From the NCBI GenBank assembly GCA_003427395.1, contig BFEA01000028.1, forward strand, positions 982,126 through 1,009,972: DNA of 27,847 nt, in the 5' to 3' direction. Of the stretch, positions 10,392 to 18,884 are shown in pieces. How positions within the stretch are numbered: the first letter of the stretch is position 1; the number at the start of each line of letters is the position of its first letter. Origin of the DNA: Chara braunii (taxonomy: Eukaryota > Streptophyta > Charophyceae > Charales > Characeae). The notes under the pieces were generated by a model, which was not told the DNA's origin, did no database searches, and saw nothing but the letters and a program-made list of their open reading frames with translations. Made by a program: the position numbers and the translations under genes.

Positions 10392-10612
10392 ACTAACAAC
10401 TTACAAAAACAAAATTGAGAAAAAAACTTAAAAAACCTATAAAACAGCAAGGCAAAGGTGTGTTTTCATGCAAAATTCACTCTTTTCAGTTTTCAGGATT
10501 TTCAGTATTTTTCAGGACCCCAACAAACAAATAAAACAGGGCAAAAGAAAAAAAACAGAAAAAACAAAAAACATGATCTCCAATGCACTTTTCAGGGTTG
10601 AGGGGGTTAGCC
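10379..10612 (+). repeat. Dispersed repeat B, copy 2 (TIR TGGAGATCAT)
   Basis: Second copy of the repeat at 1158-1437, same orientation. TGGAGATCAT at 10382-10391 is inverted at 10574-10583. It abuts and truncates LINE ORF1, so either repeat B was inserted there or the LINE landed 5'-truncated beside it. Confidence 0.75.
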
Positions 10613-10634
10613 AGGGCTGAAAAGTGGGGTCCCT

Positions 10635-10672
10635 GTTAACCGCTTATTGACAAGTCCCAGTTAACCGCTTAT
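10635..10672 (+). repeat. 13-bp direct repeat, period 25
   Basis: GTTAACCGCTTAT occurs at 10635-10647 and 10660-10672. No function evident. Confidence 0.7.
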
Positions 10673-10694
10673 GAGATGCCAATGGTTGGCCTTC

Positions 10695-10790
10695 GGGCAA
10701 TATTCATGTTGGGACTTTTTTTAAAAATTTTCAAGTTTTTTGGACATATATTATCTCGATTCAGTCGAGGAGCCCTGGTGTGAGCATGCC
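10695..10790 (+). repeat. Degenerate MITE-like copy (GGGCATACTCACAC family)
   Basis: The left end GGGCAATATTCATGTTGGGACTTT resembles the left end at 25974 (GGGCATACTCACACAGGGACTTT). The right end GTGTGAGCATGCC is the inverted form with one change. No clear target duplication. The call rests on similarity to the better copies. Confidence 0.45.
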
Positions 10791-11826
10791 ATTATTCTTT
10801 CCTCATGGAGCTCATGAACATGCCTGATAGACCTCCATAGCCAACCTTCCCACCTTTTTTTTCAACTCCTCTTCTTTTTAATAGTCGCTCTTTCCTTTCT
10901 CCTTATCACCCTCCCCGGTAAAAACACGACAAAAAAAGTGACAAAATTATCGCCCTTCTTAGGCAGCCTGCTGTAACAGTGTAACCCCAGTGTAATTCGT
11001 CGGTCGCCTAATGTCAGAGGCTCCAGTCTATTAGTGGGGAGCAGCACTTGCTGGAAACCTGGTCCGGCATCCCACACATCAACATGACACTGACAACATC
11101 AAGATGATGGTAGAACCGTAGAAGAGCATTGATTGCCTCCTTTAATGAATGGGGATAGACTGTCTGCATGCTAGCTAAGGAGTAGATACTTGCCTCTTCA
11201 GCCCATTACTTCCTAAAGTTCCTATTCTTTTTCCCAGTTTTTTCTTTCTTTCTATTTTCTCCCTATTTCGTTTCCCCTCCCTCCTCCCGTCCTCCTCTTC
11301 TCTCTACTCCATTATTTCCTATGAATCTGTTTCTGCTCCATAGTCTGTTCCCTTCTGTTTGCCTTGTTGCTATCACACACGATGCACTGCCTTTCAGTTT
11401 CTTTTCTATTGTACAGTCAGTGGCCCCTAGTATGATTATAAAATTATATAAATCCCTTCGATTATATCATGATTTCAACTCATGATCTGTATGCTAACGG
11501 TCACGTGAGTGCTGCACTGTCTGTTCAGCCATATGAGATGGGTTACCGTATGTCTGTAGCCACATGACTTCCATGCAGCTTGCACAATCTCCTTCCTCGA
11601 GTGCTTCACTGTCCTCGATACATCCTGCCACCAGTCCCACACCCCCCCTTCCGAAACTTGCAGCCATATACACGCCGTGGAAAACATGACTCATACGGCC
11701 CAGCGGGTGGGCCGGTAGCAAAAAGGTAGAAGGCCCAGGGCAGATGAGCAAAACTCCGAACAAAAAAAAACAACTCTGAGAAAGAAGAATAAACCAGAAG
11801 AATCCATATAATAGCATATACACACA
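10791..11826. other. No recognisable gene
   Basis: A minus-strand open frame at 10862-11077 (71 codons) has no recognisable motif. 11220-11330 is pyrimidine-rich. The end, ATATACACACA, runs into the N gap. Confidence 0.5.
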
Positions 11827-12222
11827 NNNNNNNNNNNNNNNNNNNNNNNNNNNNNNNNNNNNNNNNNNNNNNNNNNNNNNNNNNNNNNNNNNNNNNNNNN
11901 NNNNNNNNNNNNNNNNNNNNNNNNNNNNNNNNNNNNNNNNNNNNNNNNNNNNNNNNNNNNNNNNNNNNNNNNNNNNNNNNNNNNNNNNNNNNNNNNNNNN
12001 NNNNNNNNNNNNNNNNNNNNNNNNNNNNNNNNNNNNNNNNNNNNNNNNNNNNNNNNNNNNNNNNNNNNNNNNNNNNNNNNNNNNNNNNNNNNNNNNNNNN
12101 NNNNNNNNNNNNNNNNNNNNNNNNNNNNNNNNNNNNNNNNNNNNNNNNNNNNNNNNNNNNNNNNNNNNNNNNNNNNNNNNNNNNNNNNNNNNNNNNNNNN
12201 NNNNNNNNNNNNNNNNNNNNNN
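11827..12222. other. Assembly gap (396 N)
   Basis: The gap is bordered by CACACA on both sides, so it most likely hides a CA microsatellite or a palindrome that blocked assembly. Translations that run through it are meaningless. Confidence 0.99.
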
Positions 12223-12228
<6 letters not shown>

Positions 12229-12279
<51 letters not shown>

Positions 12280-12387
12280 TCACAGACGGAATGCCGGACA
12301 GATGGAGGAAATTATGTCCGCCCATTTATCCATCTGCAGGCTGGCCCATCCATAATTTCCTCCATCTGTCCGGCATTCCGTCCGTGA

Positions 12388-12433
<46 letters not shown>
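12229..12433. repeat. Near-perfect inverted repeat with (GA)/(TC) outer arms
   Basis: (GA)24 at 12229-12276 plus 40 unique bases to 12316 are mirrored by 40 unique bases at 12351-12390 plus (TC)n to 12433. The unique arms differ at a single position (CACAGACGG versus the complement of CCGTCCGTG). The spacer is the 34 bases at 12317-12350. It could form a cruciform or long hairpin with nearly 90 bp of stem. Confidence 0.9.

Positions 12434-12465
<32 letters not shown>
12433..12465. repeat. (TA)n microsatellite
   Basis: TA repeats follow the TC arm of the inverted repeat and end in TCACACACA. Confidence 0.95.
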
Positions 12466-12468
<3 letters not shown>

Positions 12469-12842
12469 ACACATAAATGCATACTGCAATGCTGATGTCC
12501 TGGGAGACTTCGGTGGCCATTTTCTGCTCCTGGTGAAGACTGACTGTATCCATGTCAGTGAACTCTATTCCTGTAACGGCTCAAAGGGGGCTCTTCTGTA
12601 GCTGTTCTTTCGCAACTGTCATTTGGGGTCATAAACCATACCCATAGAAGAACTGCGAAAGCAGCAGGCATGAACACGTTAAATTTGGGGCATACCCACA
12701 CACGTGGACTTTGATACAGATATGTTTGCCGTGTGAATCTTTCCTTTAAAATCGTTCATTCATGCCGGGTGCATATGAACTTATGAAGTCAATTTTCCTC
12801 ATTGGAACCCCCTATGGGGAAAGCTCCCCCCACCCACTTTGG
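12466..12842. other. No recognisable gene
   Basis: Mixed sequence. GGGCATACCCACACACGTGGACTTT at about 12688 resembles the left end of the MITE-like family at 25974, but I see no matching right end. Confidence 0.4.
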
Positions 12843-12880
12843 TCCTTTCTTTCTTTCTTTCTTTCATTCTTTCTTTCTCA
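12843..12880. repeat. (CTTT)n microsatellite
   Basis: Tandem CTTT units with one CATT variant. Confidence 0.9.
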
Positions 12881-12920
12881 AGGCCTACTTTTGTTATCCA
12901 CGTTAAGAAACACCTAATCT

Positions 12921-12922
<2 letters not shown>

Positions 12923-13000
<78 letters not shown>
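12923..13000. repeat. (GT)39 microsatellite
   Basis: Seventy-eight bases of uninterrupted GT. The Cys/Val repeat frames it creates are not genes. Confidence 0.98.
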
Positions 13001-13003
<3 letters not shown>

Positions 13004-13642
13004 GCGTTTTTTCGAACTCAAAAGCTGCTGCGTCGGCCGATGTTTTTTATTTTTCAATTATTTTTAATCTTTTCCAGTTGCCTTTCATTCACATGGGCCG
13101 TGGTTAAAAAAAAGAAAAAAAGAAAAAAAAAGAAAAAGAAAACATGGCCCATGGAGGTTTTGGCTGTGAGAACTGAGTGAGTGAGTGAGTGTGGTGAAGC
13201 AAACAACTGCGTACAGGCCGCAAAGGGCAAAACAGTGATGCAGAGTTCAAGGGAAGAGCATGGTAGGATACGAGATGGGGAAACAAAAGCCTTAGGAAAT
13301 CAAAAGAAAATCAGAACCAGAAAGGAAGTGGTAGATATAAGATGGAGAAAAGAAAAAGAGAAAGTGAAGTAGAACACACAGAGAGCCATGAGGCATATAC
13401 ACGTAAACAGGCACTTGAAATATAGAATGAACTTCAATGAAGCCCAATCCACTTTGTTTTTTCTTTGTTCCCTGGTCCATTCTTCTCTGCTGAGTACTGT
13501 CAGATTGGGGATTTAAAAAAAAAAAAAAAAAAAAAAGTTTGGAAAAAGAACACGGCAGTCATCCATCTTGCCCCCTCTTCCTTTCATCTTTCCTTTCCCC
13601 CAAAACAGACAAAAAGGTACTGAAGTAACTGCACTCAATTTT
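13001..13642. other. No gene; low-complexity purine tracts
   Basis: Contains an A-rich tract with regular G interruptions (13107-13141), GAGT repeats at 13175-13190, a purine-rich stretch (13250-13380) and a run of 22 A at 13515-13536. No coding signal. Confidence 0.6.
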
Positions 13643-13671
13643 GGTGCTGGATCTGGCTGTATTCTCCCACA

Positions 13672-13836
13672 TGGGGCCTCACTCCACTGCTCACCAATTG
13701 TGCAAGCCGAGAAAGAACGAGTCTTTCGTTATAACATGGAAAGATGCACAGTCATAATTATTGTTTTTTGTGCACCTGGCCAGTAGTGGAGCCAGGCACA
13801 TTGCCATTCTGCAAAGCTCAGGTGTGAGTATGCCCT
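13672..13836 (+). repeat. MITE/foldback-like element, related to 14141-14369
   Basis: CTCCACTGCTC, GTGCAA, ACATGGAAAGAT and AGTAGTGGAGC.AGGC occur here in the same order as in 14141-14250. The first and last are inverted, so the unit folds back on itself. It ends in GTGTGAGTATGCCC, the exact inverse of the terminal motif at 25974. No matching left terminus or target duplication was found. Confidence 0.5.
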
Positions 13837-14021
13837 TGTTTGCACCCAGACCTCTGTCAGAATATCCCTGGTCATGCATCCAGCCACGACTGCCCGGTGC
13901 ATGATCAGTAGTGGCACAGTGGCGAATACTGTGCATGGTCAAGTAGGTGCAGTCGACCCCTGGCATTGGAGCAGCAAGTACCGTAAAGCATGGGGGCATT
14001 GTCGGGGTTGTCTTATTATCC

Positions 14022-14080
14022 GGATGATGATGGTGATAATGATGATATGTGATGATGATGATAATGATGATGTGATGAGT
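14022..14080. repeat. (GAT)n imperfect microsatellite
   Basis: GATGAT/AATGAT units with interruptions. Confidence 0.85.
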
Positions 14081-14140
14081 AAAAGGATTAATATGTTCAC
14101 GATCACAGTCTGTTATTTGTTCTGCCCACCAGTTAACTTA

Positions 14141-14369
14141 GGGCATAGGGGCTCGCTCCACTGCTCTCGAAACGTGCAAACATGGAAAGATACACCGCCA
14201 TGATTTCTGTCTTTTGTTCATGTCGAGAATAGTGGAGCGAGGCCCATACTCACAGTAGGACGTTTTTTCTAGGCAGCTCTGGGCGTGATTGAGGTCAGGG
14301 TCATCCGGATCTGGCTGTAATAACGGTCAGATGCATCCAGAAAAAAAAGGCACGGGTATGAGTACGCCC
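14141..14369 (+). mobile_element. Compound MITE-like element with TTA target duplication
   Basis: It starts GGGCATA and ends GAGTACGCCC, with TTA on both sides (14138-14140 and 14370-14372). The inner part 14242-14369 is 128 bases and resembles the 128-bp MITE at 25974 (CATACTCACA, CAGCTCTGG.CGTGATT, TCAG, GGTATGAGTA). The left part folds on itself (GGGGCTCGCTCCACT against AGTGGAGCGAGGCC). A TTA/TAA duplication and GGGC ends are typical of PIF/Harbinger-type MITEs. No transposase. Confidence 0.55.
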
Positions 14370-14608
14370 TTACAATCCTATTCGACTTCCACCAAATCAG
14401 CGATCCTTTTTCACGCTTTCGAGAAGTTTTTTTTTACCCTTCACTGCCCTGGCTGCTACTGTTTTTTTTTCCCCAAAAAAAGAATCCTTTCCCTCTTTTT
14501 GCTTTTCTTTTTCCTTTGTTTTGAAAGGGCGACAGCCTTGAGACGGAGGGGAGGAACAGCGACTGACCCATCAAAGAAGCTTGGTCCTGATGCTACCGGC
14601 TGACCCCT

Positions 14609-14649
14609 GGCAGGTATCGCCCACCTGCCTTAGCAGGTATTGCACCTGC
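14609..14649 (+). other. Two tandem small hairpins
   Basis: GGCAGGT-ATCGCCC-ACCTGCC (14609-14629) is followed by GCAGGT-ATTGC-ACCTGC (14633-14649). Both stems are perfect and share sequence, suggesting duplication. Function unknown. Confidence 0.55.
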
Positions 14650-15374
14650 TGGTGGGTGCAACTCCCGCATGTTCCATCGTTGGAGGCTTGAGCACGGATG
14701 TGACTGCTATGGGGTTCCCCGTAATAATACTATAATGACAAAATAAAGAAAAGGCCTGAAAGGCCGTCCTTTCCAGCTTTAACAGGTAATTGAATTGGTT
14801 GGGCTTAAAAGAATCAGCCCAGATCTGATCACAGCCAGGTTTAAAACTTGGGTTTGTATTTCAACAGCTCAGTGGGTGTACCAGCTGAACTAGGCCCGTT
14901 GGTACCCTCAGCTGCCTGTCATCTCAGCCACAATGGGAAAGGGAATCAGGATAGAGATCCTGTGTATTGGCGCCATCCACTATGGAAAAGAGGTGGCCAT
15001 AAGGTCATCACTGCGGGAGGTCCCAATCACCACCGGGATGATTCATTCTAGCCTTTGCCTTTGTATTCCACTGCCCGGAATGCGGTCAGATTCATCCAAT
15101 GGCATGCAGATATTAACAAGGGACTCAGCCAAGGTGAGGCCTCCCTAAAGTTGGAGTCCTTTTGTTGTTTTCTTTTGAACATCCTCAGGTGGCTGACCAT
15201 CCAGCAGGTTTACGAGCTCGTGCCTGATGCAGGACCTACCCTTCGGATGACACCAATCCATTTGTGGGGAGCTTCACAAGCTGGGAAAATTGGAATGAAA
15301 TGTTATCATTCCGAAAAGGAGAAAGCACAAATTCTGTCATTCCAAAAGAGAAAAGTTAAAAAAAACAAAAGCGG
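14650..15374. other. No supported gene upstream of LINE copy 2
   Basis: Open frames (14848-15051, 14933-15148) have no domain. A donor-like CAAG/GTGAGG near 15133 and an acceptor-like TTGAACATCCTCAG near 15188 could bound a ~55-base intron, but no protein supports it. Gypsy RT sequence expected if LINE 2 had inserted into the Gypsy element at 17751 is not present here. Confidence 0.4.
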
Positions 15375-15393
15375 TCAGACCTTCCTGTTCACA

Positions 15394-17582
15394 ATGGAAG
15401 CAGTAGCATCCTTCCTGTGTAAAGATCTGTCTATCGACAGGCCGATAGCGGAACCAGCCTCGCCCGGCCACAAAGTCCTTCTGTCGACCACACCTCTCTT
15501 CGCAGACGATCTCTCTCGCGGTGCTGATAAGAGCTTCCAGCACCTCCTTCCGAACATTGACGAGAGCCATGCAAGCCTTCCAGCTGGCCTCCAAAATGAA
15601 GGTCAACTGGCAGAAAACAATGGGTTGGTGGATATCGGACATACCACAACCCGCTGCGGAGATCACGCCGGCAGGATTCACATGGCAGGATCCAAAGACT
15701 CCAGTCCGCCACCTAGGTGTCAAACTCACCAATGTAGGACCAGACCACACGATGGCGCCAGAAATCCTCACCAAGATGCTACGAAAGCTGGAGACATGGT
15801 CCAGCATTTAGACATCCATCTTCGCCCGGGCGCATGGTGCTGAATGGCTCTATCTTCTCCATGCTCTGGCGCGCCGCCTCCATCCGGACACCAACGACGC
15901 ACAACGCTGGCACCCTCAAGAAACGATCAACTGCGTACCTGTGCACAGGCAACCCCTCGAGACCTAACCATATAGCCAAGGTGACGGGGATCCACCTCAA
16001 CCAACCCAAAGGAAGAGGTGGACCGGGACTCCTGGATCCGGCCACTCAAGTACAGGCACTGCAGACCAAGTGGGCGATCAAACTCCTCACCCAGGCAATC
16101 CTACCCTGGGTCACTCTGGCTCTGCACCTGATTAGCGAACTACCAATAGCCAGCACAACCCTCGACATGCAAGGACTTCCTGGCTAATGGGCAAATCCTG
16201 GTCAATCCAGCGCGGGACACCCCGACAGCAGGACCACCAACAGGAGCTCCAACAGCAGCAAGAGCCAAGAAACTGCTTAGACTACTGGATGTACCTGATC
16301 AAGATATCGAGGGAGATTTTCCCGGCAAAGTTGCGCGAGCCAGCAAACAGGGAAGAAGTCTTACGCCAGCCCTTATTCTGTAATCCATGGTTGAAGGACC
16401 AGGCCGATAAACCCTGGACACTCACGGCACAGGACAGCTGATGGATTGCCTGGCTGGAACACGGAGTGTGGCAAATCAAACACCGCTGGAACCAACGGCA
16501 CAACAAATGGAAGACACACACAGAGCTGAGGGAGGCACTCCAGGGTTGCCACACACAACCTGTAGACGAACCTAAAAGCCACGCTGATATCGGTCCCTCA
16601 AGACTGGCTGGCATTGCTGCAGCGACCAACCAAATGGAAGAGGGGAGACTGGGTAACTTGGACTTGGGAGAACACTTCGATCGAGGTCATGTCATTTGTC
16701 AAAAAAGTGGGTCCTTCGAGCCAGTGGACGCTGTGGATCATGCAGGTCGAAGACGAAGACCACAGAATCTACAACCCCATGACAACCATACAGGATCTGG
16801 AATTCGACCCGGCAGAATGGACTTGGAAAACATCCACTGCCACAACAAAAGTGGCGCGCCGGACGAACATCTTGGACGGCACTGCCAGATTGGGCTACAG
16901 ACTGAGAAGAAGATCAGTCAACACACAAGAAATCCTCATGCAATGGTGGCATGAACAGTGTCAAACACCCTGCCGGGGGTTTGGGGAATTAGACAAAAGT
17001 ATCCTGGCAAGTGCCATTGTCCATCCGGAAAACACAAGGGTGAGAAGCATGCAGTGGCTGATCTATTACTACGAGCTGCCGGTCAACCAGTGGCTCAGCA
17101 AATGAAGACCTCCAGCCGCTCGAACGGATTTTGACAAAATCTGCACCCTCCGTGAGGATGGCACTCCAGAACATCTTCCACATTGCTTGCTTACTCACCT
17201 GCCGGCAGGCAGCTAAACTCTGGACCAGATAGGCGAAGCTGTGGGAAGCACCCACATCCACCCCCCCCTGCCAGACAACCCAGTGCCCACAGTCACCGGC
17301 CTTAAAGAACCACACCTGCAAGAGAAGTGGCAACGTACACACTCTACCGTAGACTCCGCCCTCTGACACTGTGGGCGATCGAACCGTTGCGAGCAGACAA
17401 TTGTCGGGCAAACAACATCGCTGGCCGAAGCATGGGAGGGATTGATGCAGACCCTACTCACAGAGTACCACTCGGATTGGCGCAGAGCTACAAAGCAGAC
17501 CGAAGAAGACCCCACCAAAAAAAAGACATTATCGACTAGTTCACAAAGGGTGTGTTGGGCAGCGGGAAACTGGGGACCATAA
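15394..17582 (+). pseudogene. LINE copy 2 ORF2 remnant (RT motif C to C-terminus)
   Basis: MEAVASFL at 15394 leads to LFADDL (motif C, 15496-15513). The frame then shifts near 15515 to RAMQAFQLASKMKVNWQKTMGWWIS and again near 15810-15840. The later segments are IKLLTQAILPWVTLAL, REEVLRQPLFCNPW (16348 region), then HGVWQIKHRW after a TGA at 16439-16441, and QDLEFDPAEWTW (16790-16830). The zinc region has lost Cys residues compared with copy 1 (ICTLREDG...HCLLT instead of CLVC...HCLITC). The last frame ends at TAA 17580-17582. At least four lesions; it cannot encode active RT, as RT motif A and upstream blocks are absent. Confidence 0.85.
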
Positions 17583-17724
17583 TGGGCACACCCTCAGACT
17601 TGCATGAGGAACTCAGCAGGACCACAACGATCACGATGACCACATGACAACTGCCTCTTCAACGTCCGTTGATGCAAGACAGGCTCTCGCTCTGACCTGA
17701 AGACTATTCAAAACAGAGGACGGA

Positions 17725-17748
17725 GGGTTTAGGGTTAAAAAAAAAAAA
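17725..17748 (+). other. Telomere-type GGGTTTAGGGTT followed by poly-A
   Basis: GGGTTTAGGGTT at 17725-17736 contains one complete plant-type TTTAGGG unit with partial neighbours, then 12 A. Gypsy RT coding sequence begins three bases after the A run. It may simply be the 3' end of the LINE family. Confidence 0.6.
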
Positions 17749-17750
17749 CT

Positions 17751-18572
17751 TTAACAGAGCAGCTGGAGAAAAGTGAGTTTTTCCTTTCGGAAATCTCGTT
17801 CCTGGGGTATGTGGTGACACGAGGAGGTTTGAGGCCAGATTCAAGAAAAGTCGAGGCGGTTCGAGAAGCCCCTACGCCCACGTCGCTGACGCAGGTTCAA
17901 GCCTTCCTGGGGCTGGCCTCGTATTACCGGCGCTTTATCAAAGGGTTTGCAGCAATCGCCCGACCTCTGACAAACCTCTTATGAAAGGACTAGCCACTGA
18001 AGTGGGACGCAAAATGCGAGCAGGCCTTTGTCACCTTAAAGGAGGCCCTAGCCTCCGCACCTATTTTGATTCGGCCTGATCCTGATAAGCAATTCATCCT
18101 CATTACAGACCGGCAGCCTGAGGCGATCTCCGCTATTTTGGCCCAAAAGGGGAAGGACGACCGCGAACACGTCATCAAATACGCATCGCGAACTGTACCC
18201 GACGAAAGAAAAAACGATTCGGCCCCTCAAGGAGAATGCTACGCGGTCCTTTGGGGAATTCAGCACTTCCATCCGTATCTATACGGACATAAGTTCCTCC
18301 TCGTCACATATCACGAGCCCCTGCTGGCTCTCAAGAGGCTCACTAACTATACGGGCATGATTGGGGGATGAGTTGTCCGTCTACAGAAATACGACTTCGA
18401 CATCATCCATCGGAAGACGGAAAAACACGGGAATGTAGACGGGTTGACACGATTGCATCGGCCAAGCAAGGTGCCCAAAGGTGAAGAGATCACTCCGTGG
18501 AAAGAGCTGGAGCCAGTCAAGGGACCCCCGTACGACGGAGTGACCATTCTCCCCCGAACTTCCAGAAAGTGA
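17751..18572 (+). pseudogene. Gypsy pol fragment: RT thumb and RNase H
   Basis: The sequence opens in the RT thumb (SEISFLGYVV, then FLGLASYYRRFIKGFA and PLTNLL). TGA at 17982 and TAG at 17991 interrupt it in the L-x-K-D-x-PLKW block. RNase H follows: FILITDRQPEAISAIL (first Asp kept), KYASRTVPDERKNDSAPQGE with the catalytic Glu, and GIQHFHPYLYG. The third block is TYHEPLLAL where families have TDH, so a catalytic Asp is replaced by Tyr. TGA at 18369 falls where a Trp is usual (VVRLQKYDF follows), and another TGA lies at 18570. The domain would degrade RNA in RNA-DNA hybrids; here inactive. Confidence 0.88.
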
Positions 18573-18575
18573 CAC

Positions 18576-18881
18576 ATGGACACGATGGCGATGGGTGGAG
18601 AAGGTAACTCTAGAGGCCCCCTTTCTCCCCTCTCAACTTCTTCTCTTCTCTCCCTGCCTAACAAATTTTGTTATTTTTGTGAAGCAATATCGAGAGTCTA
18701 TTCGGTTCCTATGCGTCCTAGTGGCGAAGGGTATGTCGAGTGGGTAGACTGTGAACGGTGTGTCTCTCTGGCCCATGGCTCCCGCATTCAATACAAGAAC
18801 GCGGATAAGGCCTGGTTATGTCCTTTGTGTCGAACCGATAAAATCCAGACGGAGGCTCGATTCCTCGAAGCCACGTCTTAA
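18576..18881 (+). pseudogene. PHD-like zinc finger segment within Gypsy pol
   Basis: In the same frame as RNase H and the start of integrase. The segment 18669-18830 reads FCYFCEAIS, then WVDCERCVSLAHGSR, then WLCPLCR. Spacing is C-x2-C-x23-C-x2-C-x4-H-x2-[R]-x11-C-x2-C, matching the C4HC3 order of PHD fingers, including the Trp before the third Cys and before the last Cys pair. The missing Cys is CGC (Arg), one transition from TGC. PHD fingers in host proteins read histone H3 tails, so a role in chromatin targeting of integration is conceivable but unproved. A different treble-clef finger cannot be excluded. The frame ends at TAA 18879-18881. Confidence 0.6.
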
Positions 18882-18884
18882 GGG

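Larger units (their letters stand above)
15375..17748 (+). mobile_element. LINE copy 2, 5'-truncated, diverged family
   Basis: It begins near FLFTMEAVASFL, the part of RT just before motif C, and ends in a 12-A tail (17737-17748). That is the expected shape of a 5'-truncated target-primed insertion. The protein aligns through its length with the minus-strand LINE (MEAxASFL.KD.SI.R, NW.KT.GWWIS, QDLEFDP.EW), but many residues differ, so it is a separate family or an old copy. A GGGTTTAGGGTT string lies directly before the tail. Confidence 0.85.

Noticed and set aside
10862-11077. 71-codon minus-strand frame
   Set aside because: No domain, no partner exon, compositionally ordinary; it may be noise.
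11494-12325. Long minus-strand frames through the N gap
   Set aside because: Most of the translation is N; the flanks have no protein similarity.
12839-13180. Frame with long Cys/Val repeat
   Set aside because: It is the translation of the (GT)39 microsatellite.
15130-15190. Possible ~55-bp intron (CAAG/GTGAGG to CATCCTCAG/GTGG)
   Set aside because: Splice-like strings occur by chance, and neither flanking frame has a recognisable protein.
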